Below, piece after piece: positions 24,901 through 34,300 of a stretch of DNA of 64,000 nucleotides. Both the position numbers and the translations under genes were made by a program. The notes beneath the pieces were generated by a model. That model saw nothing but the letters and a program-made list of their open reading frames with translations. It was not told the DNA's origin and searched no databases. The stretch is taken from assembly GCA_030267565.1 (NCBI GenBank), contig BRXU01000023.1, positions 62,001 through 126,000 on the forward strand, in the 5' to 3' direction. This DNA comes from Pleodorina starrii. Its lineage: Eukaryota; Chlorophyta; Chlorophyceae; Chlamydomonadales; Volvocaceae. The number at the start of each line of letters is the position of its first letter. The first letter of the stretch is position 1.

Positions 24901-26504
24901 GCTTGATGAACGTTGTGCTTCATTTCCGCCCAATATGAGTGCTCCTACGTCCTACGGCTGCTCAGAGGCGCACGACAAGCCTCTCACCAACCGGGGCTTG
25001 TCTCAAGGAAAATGCACACCGCGTGCCGCCCCATTGGTCGACGTGCAGACCTCCAGGGCAGCAAAGGGGGCGTGCGTACCTTGATGCACTTGAGCTCGGG
25101 GTAGGTGTAGATGTAAACGCACGGGCCCGCGCCGCTGCGCGCCTTCTCGCCCACCGCCAGCAGCGTCCGCGAGGGGTGCACCGCCACCGCGCCCACGCCG
25201 CCGCCGTCCAGACCGCGCAGATAGCGCCGTCGGTCGCTGCTGAGCGACACGAACACCACGTGGGAGCCGATGCACGTCACCAACGTGTCGTCATCGATCA
25301 GCAGCGCGTTGTTGTGGCGGTGCGTGTCCAGGCCCAGCACCGACAGCAGCTGCGCGCGGTCGTCCTCGGGGGCGCGGGCCTCCGGTTCGGCGGGAGCGGA
25401 CGCCTCACCCACGTCCCCGTCCACCGCTTCCGCCGGTGCAGCGTCCGTGTCTGTTGGAGCAGCATCGGTGTCCGCCGGTGCCGTGTCCGGCTTTGGTGGC
25501 GCAGCGTCTCCATCCGCCGGCGCAGCATCGACATCCGCCGGCGGAGTGCCCGCTTCCACCGGTGTAACGCCCACGTCCGCTTGCACTGCGCCCGCCCCCA
25601 CCGGCGAAGCGTCCGCCTCTTTGTCCGCTGGTGCAGGCATTGCGTCCGCTGGAGGGGCGCCCGCCTCCGTCAATGGAGCGTCCGCCTCTGCCGGCAGAGT
25701 TTCCGCTTCCGCCGGCACGGCGTCCGCTTCTGCTGGGGCAGCTTCCGCTTCCACCGGCGGAGCTTCCGAAGCCGCTGCCTCCTCAGAAACTGTACCAGCA
25801 GGCACCAAGGGTTCTGCTGTCCCCACGGGGCCCTGATCGGCGTCCACTGTCTCCGCGCCTCCGGGCTCCGCTCCCCGAATGCTCGGCTCCGCCGCGGATT
25901 CCGAAGGTTGCGGTGCATCTTCAGCGGGAACAGCGTCTGCGCTGACGGTACCCGTATCATCAGCGCTGTTCTGGGTCCCGGCAGCATCGCCAGCTACAGC
26001 GATGTCGGCTAGGGCTGCAATGCTGTCAGCGGGCTGTTCGATATCTGCTGGCTCCCCTTCTGGGGGCGTGGGATCCTGCACTGCGCCGACGCCGACCGCC
26101 GCTTCCTCCAGTTGGCCATCACCCGCCGATGCCGCTGGATCCGCGTCCATCTGGTCCGTGGGCGGCACGGCTGCCCCCTCAAAACCGCCGTCTAGCTGCT
26201 GGCCCTCGGTAGGCTCCGCGGCAGGCTCGGGGTCAAGGGTTTCAGCTGGATCTTGCTCCATCTCCTGCTGTGTTGGCAACCCTCCCTCATCCGCCGGTGT
26301 TAGCTGCTCATCCTTGTCACCACTGGGTTCAGCCGCTGCAGCAACGTCGTCGGCTTCCCCATTCGAAGGTTCGCCTTGCCCCCGTTCGCCTGCCTCGCCA
26401 CCAGGATCCGCAGATGGTTCATACTCTCCCTCAACTGCTGCGGTATTTGGGTCGTCCTCGTTGGGCGACCCTTCCGCAAGACCACCTTCGGCGATGTCTG
26501 CCAT
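12914..26504 (-). CDS. CFAP44: Cilia- and flagella-associated protein 44 (FAP44), WD-repeat coiled-coil
   Basis: With FAP43, FAP44 forms the tether/tether-head complex that links the inner-arm dynein f/I1 motor domains to the doublet microtubule. 23 exons, phase-consistent, 2152 residues: 25080-26504, 24516-24726, 23983-24170, 23601-23732, 23310-23487, 22811-22940, 22102-22642, 21503-21724, 20962-21156, 20236-20386, 19647-19786, 19348-19500, 18643-18927, 18031-18429, 17758-17820, 16809-17463, 16031-16474, 15567-15715, 15108-15260, 14465-14659, 14015-14146, 13459-13662, 12914-13027. Residues 1-390 are an acidic Ala/Pro/Glu/Asp low-complexity region; about 395-1170 are WD repeats with CFAP44 signatures [30 protein letters not shown] and DGYVRVWDF; about 1170-2152 are mainly coiled coil with acidic and Gly/Ala-rich breaks. 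The exon ending at 14015 needs a GC donor. Several long antisense frames, up to 378 aa, are shadows. Confidence 0.95.
15261..15284. repeat. (CAG)n repeat at a FAP44 splice acceptor
   Basis: CAG units on the + strand, so CTG units on the sense strand, ending in the CTGCAG acceptor of the exon that starts at 15260. The repeat takes the place of the usual pyrimidine tract. Confidence 0.85.
15312..15338. repeat. (CCAG)n microsatellite in FAP44 intron
   Basis: Tandem CCAG/GCCA units in the intron between the exons at 15108-15260 and 15567-15715. Confidence 0.85.
15975..16012. repeat. (CA)n microsatellite in FAP44 intron
   Basis: CA-rich run with CG interruptions, just downstream (sense strand) of the exon that ends at 16031. 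Confidence 0.8.
19858..19890. repeat. (GGT)n microsatellite in FAP44 intron
   Basis: About eleven GGT units (ACC on the sense strand) within the intron between 19786 and 20236. Confidence 0.9.
21980..22085. repeat. Roughly 45-50-bp tandem minisatellite in FAP44 intron
   Basis: Two diverged units starting GTCAGGCCCTGTTA at 21980 and 22030, plus the start of a third at 22074. Each ends in a CGGTACAG-type stretch. It lies immediately beyond the exon ending at 22102, in the intron to 21724. Confidence 0.8.
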
Positions 26505-27996
26505 TTTATAAGTTCTCGCAGGTCATTATTTGAATCTGCAGTAAAACTGATACGCAATCATTGCCACTGCTGGTCGCGACTCGGATTCACATACAGGTCA
26601 GTGATACTGTAGAAGGTCAACGTCCACCCGATAAATTTGTACCCTATAAAATGACAAGACACATGGACTATGCGTATGTTACAGAATTCTTTGTATGCAG
26701 TGCTGTTGCAATGGAAACAGACTCCCCGCACACACTTCGAGAGCTCCGAAGCCCGTAACTTCTCAACATGCTTGTTTTTAGGGTTTACAAAAACTACAAA
26801 GCTAAAAGGAGTCCAGGTTATTACAGTTAATGGAAGCAGGTGTGTTGGCTAAAGTATTAGAACGATTGTGCCTGACGCTGACTTTCATAATGGGGCTAAG
26901 TCCACTCGGCTTTGCTTGAGGCGTTCTGTCGTGTCACACATGTAGCAATGATTAAGCATTAGAATTCGTCGCAATCAACTTATGGTGCACGGTGGACCCA
27001 TGGGCCAGCAGGGGAGGGCAGGGCCGGCTGAGAGGTTAGCCTGAAGGGACAGGACAAGTCCTTGTGCAGTGCATGTGTGTGGGAGACAACGTCAATAACT
27101 CACAATGGTATAGCAATTTTGGGTCCTGGCGTCGGTCTGCCTGGCTGGAGAGGAACTGTGGGACTTTCTGTCGTAACATCGCAGCGTCGTCGGAGCCGCA
27201 AAGCCCACCGGCTTGAGGGAGTTTATGGAGCGACACTGTGGTGGTGGCGTAGCTGGCGACAACGGAGGCGGCGGAGGCGGTGGCGGCATTCTATTAGGCG
27301 GAGATCTTTTGTTGAATGAAGTTGACAGCGGTCAGGACAGCGGCAGCGAGGGTGTGAGCCTTGAGGGCCCGTGGGTCGTCGGCGGCTCGACAGGCCCTGT
27401 GCAAGAACCCACATTGTTCCGCGCCGTCGGCGGCTAGCAAACTTGGCATGAAACGCCACCTTCTGGGTAAGCACGGGCTGCCATATCTGACTTGACATTT
27501 GGCAAGCAGGAGAAATGTTTCCCTGCCAAGGTAGCCCCGTGGCAAGCAGCTCCCCTGGCAAGAAGTTAGGATTTGAGGGGGACCGATGCCAGATTTTTGC
27601 TGTCACCGGAGCGCGCTATTGATCCAAAATAGCATGGCGCGGGGCAATGTTCAAGCAGGACATGGGTTCGTATCCGGGTTAAACCTGGTAGCGTGGAGGG
27701 GTCGTTCACGCCCCTGGCCTGGCTCCCAGATGCCCAGCCCGGGCATGGCGCAGTACAAGGCCCGCGAAATGCATGGCCAAGTATTCGGGCACTGTTCCCT
27801 TTCCGGGTACCGGCAAACCTACTGTAATTTTCGCTTACAGACATAACCTGGCCCGCTTGCTCTGCCCCTCCGAGGATATGGAGCCCGCTGTAACAACAGC
27901 AATATATTTAACCATGTCATTCACTAAAGGACATTTTTCCCAGGCACAGGTGGACATGGCACCCGGCCTCATGGCCGGACGGTCCACTACTTAGGG
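26505..27996. other. FAP44 upstream region and repeat-like sequence, no gene recognised
   Basis: Less GC-rich than the genes beside it. The part next to 26505 must carry the FAP44 promoter. Short frames at 27213-27437 (+, Gly-rich) and 27223-27606 (-) have no recognisable family. Around 27635-27675 there are tRNA-like internal promoter boxes, listed separately. Confidence 0.6.
27600..27840 (+). mobile_element. Possible tRNA-derived SINE remnant
   Basis: TGGCGCGGGG at 27635-27644 resembles an A box, and GGTTCGTATCC at 27665-27675 differs from the B-box consensus GGTTCGAATCC at one position. Their spacing of about 20 bp between boxes is short but workable. No cloverleaf can be folded, so this is not a tRNA gene. 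No target duplication or clear tail was found and the borders given are nominal. Confidence 0.25.
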
Positions 27997-27999
27997 TAA

Positions 28000-28044
28000 T
28001 AGCCAATTTACATGACACGTTACGTTACCTCACGTTTACATGTA
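28000..28044 (+). repeat. Left terminal inverted repeat
   Basis: Forty-five bases identical to the reverse complement of 29906-29950. Preceded by TAA at 27997-27999. Confidence 0.9.
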
Positions 28045-28358
28045 AAGTGGCAGGCCCAAACGGATCCCAATTTACATGGGCTGTTTTGGGGACGTTATCT
28101 CTGTTGGCGCGAGGTCCGTATACACTATGTTTTGAGGCGGTAACGTCAAAGCGCCCATGTCATATCACTCCAGCACGATGTCAAACCCTTAGGATGAAGC
28201 CTGCGAGCGACGTTGCCCATAATGGAACCCGACGCGCCGAGGTCGGCCTCATCGCGCGAGAGCTCGTTCTCAGAGTACGCCAAGCCCTCGATGGCGGTTT
28301 CATCGCGCTCATTGTTTGCATATTGATTGTACTAAAGTTGTGCGGCATGGCTCTCGGA

Positions 28359-28547
28359 AGCTCGGCCTGACCGACCATTGTGTCTTGTCGAGAAGCAGCA
28401 GCGCCTTGTCAAGATCCATGTTGACATTATGCAGAACTACCCGGCAGCAAAACTTATTCGGGGGTGCCGACCGTGGTGAGGGACCGGTGCGCTTGTAGGT
28501 CGTACTATTTTGGAAAATAGTACGGCACGCATTCTCCAGCGCTGTTC
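28359..28547 (+). repeat. Block A, first tandem copy in left arm
   Basis: About 190 bp, starting AGCTCGGCCTGACCGAC and ending CCAGCGCTGTTC. It carries the short palindrome around CTATTTTGGAAAATAG. Its minus strand keeps a reading frame containing LDKALLLLDKTQW, also seen in the other copies. Confidence 0.85.
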
Positions 28548-28575
28548 GGCCTGTTCCCGCGCACTCAGCTCATTC

Positions 28576-28764
28576 AGCTCGGCCTGTCCGACCACTGTGT
28601 CTTGTCGAGAAGCAGCAGCGCCTTGCCAAGATCTATGTTGACTTTATGCAGAACTAGCCGGCAGCGAAACTCATTCGGGAGTGCCGACCGTGGTGAGGGA
28701 CCGGTGCGCTTGTAGGTCGTACTATTTTGGAAAATAGTACGGCACGCATTCTCCAGCGCTGTTC
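28576..28764 (+). repeat. Block A, second tandem copy in left arm
   Basis: Diverged direct repeat of 28359-28547. The inverted counterpart in the right arm is at about 29630-29822, where only one copy exists. Confidence 0.85.
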
Positions 28765-29240
28765 CCGCGCACTTATCATAAAAGGTATTCACATAACTGC
28801 CTGGCCTTGTATCGGTTCGTTATATGTGCCCCAGCAGCGTTGGTCACTTAGGCAGCTATTCATAGATGGACGTGACCTCGCAATTCTCTGAGCAAATACG
28901 CGTAGCACGGGATTGCATTGGCGAGAAGTTCGCAGCCTTTCGCAGTGGGAACGCGATGGAGATCGCCGACGATACCAAGTGTATGACATAACTGAACGAT
29001 TGGTCTTGGAATGAAATCAAAACTATGCTCCGTTACACGTTACGTGGCCAAAAAGTCTAACGTGGCCCCAAGGGGGGGTGTAATTGACCAAACGTTGAAC
29101 CCTCGCCCCGTTACAGCCAGTTCAACCTCATGTTAGCATAGTTTTAATTTCCTTCAAGACCAATCGTTCAGTTATGTCATACACTTGGTATCGTCGGCGA
29201 TCTCCATCGCGTTCCCACTGCGAACTTCTCGCCAAACATA

Positions 29241-29522
29241 CTACCCCGGTACATGACGAAGGGCAACTCCGCACAAGCGCAGCGGCAGCAGAGCACTGCT
29301 CCTACGCACTATGCTCAAGCCAGGCATGTGTCTGGAATCAAGGCTCCCACGTGTCATGCTGAGTATCGCGTCATCATGTATCACCGAATTGTTTTTCAAA
29401 TCTGCAACATAGCGCGCGAGCTCGAAGAGTGCTATATCACGCACGGCCTTGATATCCTCTGCTTTTTTAATGCAATCCCGTGCTACGCGTATTTGCTCAG
29501 AGAATTGCGTGGTCATGTCCAT
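29241..29522 (-). CDS. Short unrecognised reading frame in the right arm of the foldback element
   Basis: 93 residues, starting MDMTTQFSEQIRVARDC. The first half (to about DDAILSMT) has a composition like real protein and could be an exon; the rest looks random. The left arm has the same start (MDVTSQFSEQIRVARDC) but lacks about 230 bp and runs into a stop after a further 24 residues. No family recognised. It may be a captured gene fragment or part of a larger transposon protein. Expression is unsupported. Confidence 0.25.
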   Translation of the reverse strand: MDMTTQFSEQIRVARDCIKKAEDIKAVRDIALFELARYVADLKNNSVIHDDAILSMTRGSLDSRHMPGLSIVRRSSALLPLRLCGVALRHVPG

Positions 29523-29905
29523 TTATGAATACGGTAGCTGCCTAAGTGACCAAAGCTGCTGGGGCACATATAACGAACCGATACAAGGCCAGGCAGTTAT
29601 GTGAATACCTTCTATGACAAGTGCGCGGGAACTGCGCTGGAGAATGCGTGCCGTACTATTTTCCAAAATAGTACGACCTACAAGCGCACCGGTCCCTCAC
29701 CATGATTCGGCACTCCCGAATGAGTTTCGCTGCCGGCTAGTTCTGCATAAAGTCAACATGGATCTTGACAAGGCGCTGCTGCTTCTCGACAAGACACAGT
29801 GGTCGGTCAGGCCGAGCTTCCGAGAGCCATGCCGACGCCGCGCAGGGCCGGCCGCGGTCGCAGCCGCTCGCCGACGCCGCACAACTTTAGTATAATCAAT
29901 ATATA

Positions 29906-29950
29906 TACATGTAAACGTGAGGTAACGTAACGTGTCATGTAAATTGGCTA
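29906..29950 (-). repeat. Right terminal inverted repeat
   Basis: Reverse complement of 28000-28044 with no mismatch, followed by TAA at 29951-29953. Confidence 0.9.
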
Positions 29951-29956
29951 TAAGCA

Positions 29957-30490
29957 CGGGTGTTTCCGTTTACGACGTGAACGACTGGTGACTGTTCGCT
30001 AAACGTTCACTGAATGTTCAGTGAACGTTCGTCAAAGCAGGTGCATCAAACGAAATGCCGGACCCGACGAAATAAATTGTCTGAGGATGCACGGCCGGCC
30101 AATGCTTGTCGAGAAGCAGCAGCGCCTTGTCAAGATCCATGTTGACTCTATGCAGAACTAGCCGGCAGAGAAACTCATTCGGGAGTGCCGAATCATGGTG
30201 AGGGACCGGTGCGCTTGTAGGTCGTACTATTTCGGAAAATAGTACGGCACGCATGCGCCAGCGCCCGCCCTGGCCAGCGCTGTTCGCGCACATAAAAGGT
30301 ATTCACATAAATGCTTGGCCTTGTATCGGTTCGTTATATGTGCCCCAGCAGCTTTGGTCACTTAGCACAAAAGGACGTTGATTTCGCTTTGCTTGCAGTA
30401 CAAGGGCCTGAACGGTGAACGGTGAACGGGTGAGCGTTCACTGCAGGTTCAGTGAACGTTCATTCTCCTTTCAGTGAACGAAGAAACCCG
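29957..30490. mobile_element. Repeat cluster with a third copy of the foldback internal sequence
   Basis: Starts 4 bp beyond the transposon's target duplication. It contains a 28-bp near-perfect palindrome at 30002-30029 (arms AACGTTCACTGAA), block A again at about 30105-30280, block B at about 30290-30369, and then GTGAACG repeats and a related palindrome at 30433-30462. Its ends (CGGGTGTTTC at 29957 and, inverted, CGGGTTTC at 30490) are only weakly alike. It may be a separate small element; no target duplication was found. Confidence 0.4.
30105..30369 (+). repeat. Third copy of foldback blocks A and B
   Basis: Direct-orientation match to the left arm from CTTGTCGAGAAGCAGC through GGTCACTTAG, with a deletion after the TTGTCG start and a GC-rich change near 30256-30280. 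Found outside the 45-bp terminal repeats, in a different sequence context. Confidence 0.85.
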
Positions 30491-31317
30491 CGTTTACCCG
30501 AGGTACTCGGACGGGAATAGCACGGGATAATTTGCTTTCCAGCGATTCTTACCGCTGCGCGATGCAGAGGGTTGCCAAGGGACATGACGGACGGACACCG
30601 CCTCGATGGCTCGGGGAGGGGGCGGTCGCAAGTGTTCTGGTCGCGGTAGCGTTTATCGGTTGCGGTGGTTGCGTCGTGTTGCATTGTACAGCAGCTTTGG
30701 ATCAACTCTTATCGCTGACCAGCTTGCGACTTCCTTTCGCGTACCCCTCATGATGCTTCTGCGTATGCCATGCCTGCTATTTCGGGCTGTCACCGCTGCT
30801 AGGTCGCCGTGGACATTACGTATTTAAGAAGGGGCCACTTGAAGCACTACTTACGTGCCGCGATCCATTCGAGATTATTCATGTTATCAGCTCAGAATCA
30901 ATTACTGCAATGGAGTATCACACTTGGCGCTCAAGGTAAAAGCAATTTCCACCGTGTTGAAGTCATGTTTCATGGGTCGCTGGTAGCTCTAGGGCGCATT
31001 CCGGATGTGACTTTCCGAATTTGCAATACCGTGCTTGCATAATTGCAACGCAAGACATTCCTCTCTGCGGCTAATGCGCCTTCGCGCTGTTAAACCTGGT
31101 TTCCCGTTGGCCATGTTCCGCCATCTCCCCCCCCCCCAAGTTCACCAATGAGAGGGACGGTGGCGTCCGCACCGTGTCGGTGTGAGTGACTCACAAAGGA
31201 GCTGCGTGGCTTTGAGCAGCATCTCACCTTCCGGACAATAGCAACCGCAGTAGCGGGGAGCACGAGCGAGCGGTCTCCGTCTCCTGACACGTTCACGGCT
31301 CCGCGGGGACAAAGAGG
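30491..31317. other. Upstream region of the MFS transporter, no gene recognised
   Basis: About 830 bp before the MFS start codon. A 77-aa frame at 30809-31042 has no recognisable family. A C-run lies at about 31129-31138. The promoter must be here but no clear TATA element was picked out. Confidence 0.6.
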
Positions 31318-34300
31318 ATGCGAAATCAAATCGACAGAGGAGGTCTTCTGGAAGCCGACAGTGCCCTCGACGGCAGTGCAGCGTGTGAAGACGGGGGAAA
31401 CGTTCACGTGCGGCAGATCGAAAGCTCCGACGACAGCGATGATGCCAGGGTCGATATGAATGTCCTATTTCGCAAGGTGCGGTGCGGCACGGTACGGCAC
31501 TGGACGGCGCGGCATACGACAGACCAGCAGCCTACTGTTAGGGGCAGGGCACGCGGTGCCGTGACAAAAACAAACATGGATGGGACGGGCGCCACGCCAG
31601 TCGTGCAGCCCATGCCGTCACTCGCCGGCCGATCTGTGAGGGCACCGCGAATGAAATGCAGTGCGCCCGTGTTTTCTCCCATGCTGGCACAGCCCGCCCC
31701 ATCCACAGCAACCGATAACCCAACCCACTGCTGCCTGGCGGCGCCGCGCCATCTTGCGGTGCGCTTGCATTGCTGGAGCCCACCTGCCCCCTCGAGACGC
31801 GCAGCACCTTAAGAGCAGCTCATGACCCTCCGACTGGGCCCTTTGCCCGCTGCAGATCAGCACCCGGCTGCTGCCTCTCTTTTTCGTCATGGTCATCATG
31901 TGGTGAGTCTCTCCCGCCAGCGAGCTGCCCGCACCAGTTCCCGATAAGAAAAGCCCTGCCATCCGGCTGACACGGTTTGGCCCATGAAACACCCGCTGCT
32001 GCTGCTGCTGCTTCGGACTCTGCACAACAACGCGGATACGGCAGCTATGTGGACCGGACGTCGTTGGCCTTTGCCGCCATCCAGCTCAACGCCAGCCTGG
32101 GCTTCTCGCCGTCAGTGTACGGCGTGGGGTCGGGCCTCTTCTTCCTAGGCTACTCGCTCTTCCAGGTGCGACCTGCCCTGCGCCCACCGCGCTCTGGCAG
32201 GCCGGTCCTGGGAACTGCCCTTCCTTTGTAACAAAGCAACACACACACGCGCATTTGCCGACACCGAGCGCTGAGTAGCACGGATGCATGGGCACCATCT
32301 GCGGTTGCAGCTGCAGGCGCTGCTCTGTGGAGGAGGCCACCAAGAGGGTGCATCCCTTCCCCTGGACACACTATGCAACTACCGTACGGTACAGCCAGAA
32401 ACGGCCCGCAACCCCTCTCGCTCCCAGCTGCTCTCTTATCTCTCCCTCTCTCCCCCTCTCCCCGGGTGTCTCTCCCTGTCCCGTCATCCTTCTCACCTCC
32501 GTTCCCCCTCCTGGTGGCGGTGGTGATGGTGATGGTGGCGGCCTTCCCGGCTCCCGCGCGGCGCAGGTCCCCAGCAACCTGCTGCTGCGCCGCTTGGGCG
32601 GCCCCACCTGGCTGGCCTCCATCATCGCGGCGTGGGGTCTGACGGCCAGCGCCTTCGCGGGGATGAGCACCGCCGCCCAGTTCTACGCGCTGAGGCTGCT
32701 GCTGGGCGCTACGGAGGCGGGCGCTTTCCCGGGCATGTGGTACGTCCTCACCACCTTTTACCCGGGCGACCAGGTACGGTGGGCGGGCGGAAGTCGCAGG
32801 CGTCGCGGCGTCACGTCTCCATGCCTTGCCATGCCTAATACGGTAGCCGTCCTTTGGTGCCTTGGTTCGGCGTGAGCGCGGGGTTGCTCGAGGTGCATGA
32901 CGGCATGTGAGCCACATCCTGTCACACAACCTGGCCTGCCTGTCCGCCTCCTGCCTCTCCTGACGTTGCGCTTGGCGGATACCGCCGGTAACGGCTGCCT
33001 GCCTGCCTGCCTGCCTGCCTGCCTACCCGCCTGCCTGCCCGCCGGCCGGCCGGCCGGCATCCCCCAGATTACGTTTCCCTTCGCCGTCGTGGAGGCGGGC
33101 ATCTCGCTGTCCCACGTGGTGGCTGCACCGCTGGCGGCCGCGTGTCTCAGCCTGGACGGACTGGGCGGCCTGGCGGGCTGGAGGTGGCTGTTCCTGCTGG
33201 AGGGGCTGCCAACCATCGTGCTGGCAGGTGAGCGCCGGGGAGCACCTTCGCTGCGGATTCAACCTTGCTGGGGCTCAGGGTTCGCGTCCCCTTGCGGGCG
33301 AAGGGCCGGGTGGGAGGGGTCCTGCCCTTCACAATTCCTGTCTTTGCGGGCGCTCTTCAGACGGCTTTCCGGCGCCCCCGGCCGCTCCCTCCCTCCCCCG
33401 CTCTTGAGTACCGTGCGAGCTTCCCTGGCGCCGCTGCTCCCCGGGGTGCCGGGGTCGGCATCCCCCAGCAGCCAGCACAGCTCCCCCCCGCACTGAACCG
33501 CCCATGTTGCCGCCCTGCAGCTGTATTTTACCGCCTGCTACCACGAAGCCCGGAGACCGCCGACTTCCTCACCGCCAGCGAGCGAAGGGCCCTGACGCAG
33601 AGGTGCGTGCCGATGATGCTGGCGTCCGCTTGCTACCGTACCAGCCAGTCCAGCCGTGCTTGTCGCGTCCCTCTGCTTCACCTCAGCCATTTGGGTCTAT
33701 CCTCGTCTTAACATCGGCCACCCGCGCCGTCCGTGTTTCAACTCGACAGAATTGAACAACACAACCGGAGCGAGGGCGGCGCGGACGGCGGTAGCGGCGG
33801 AGACAGCGGCGGCCTCAAGTGCGTGTCGAGCGTGGCGGGCAACCTGGGATCTGGCGGCGTGGTCAAGCGCGCGAGGCAGCGCAGCGCCGACGGCTCGGGC
33901 GTCCCGGGGGGCAGCTCCGGCTCCGGAAGTGCATCCGGCCAGGGAGGCGGCGGCTGTAGCGGCAGCGGCCATGGCCGCTGTGTCGGAGACGCTGCGTCCA
34001 GCTGGGCCGCTGTGCGGAAGGCGATCAGCAACAAATACGTGTGGTGCATGGGTGGAATCAAGTTCACACGCGACATCGCCTCCTTCGGCCTCATCTTTTG
34101 GGCGCCCACCATCGTCAACTCGCTGCTGCTGGAGATGGTGAGCATCTGAGCACCCACCCGACTGCACATCCAGGCGTCCTGCAGCGGCCCTGTCAACGGC
34201 TGCTGTCGAATTCTGTTCCGTGCCCACAGTCGCGCTGATGGAAACCCTCCCTTCGCGCCATCCGCGCCGTGTTGACGCACCTCTGGACCCTCTTAGCTAC

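Larger units (their letters stand above)
28000..29950. mobile_element. Non-autonomous foldback DNA transposon, 1951 bp, TAA target duplication
   Basis: Ends are perfect 45-bp inverted repeats starting TAGCCAATTTACATGACACG, flanked by TAA at 27997-27999 and 29951-29953. A 3-bp TAA/TTA duplication is the mark of PIF/Harbinger elements, so that superfamily is inferred; no transposase is encoded. Inside, much of the sequence is a second, imperfect inverted duplication closing on a loop of about 105 bp (29031-29135). The arms differ: the left has about 275 extra bp after the terminal repeat and a tandem doubling of a 190-bp block (28359-28547 and 28576-28764), while the right has about 230 extra bp (29235-29465) and a GC-rich insert of about 45 bp near 29834-29879. 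The element lies between the divergent FAP44 and MFS genes. Confidence 0.8.

Noticed and set aside
24939..26012. 357-aa Arg/Cys-rich + strand frame
   Set aside because: Antisense shadow of the repetitive FAP44 N-terminal exon.
27600..27690. tRNA gene
   Set aside because: B-box-like sequence is present, but no acceptor or T-arm pairing can be formed and the candidate anticodon loop lacks the invariant U33.
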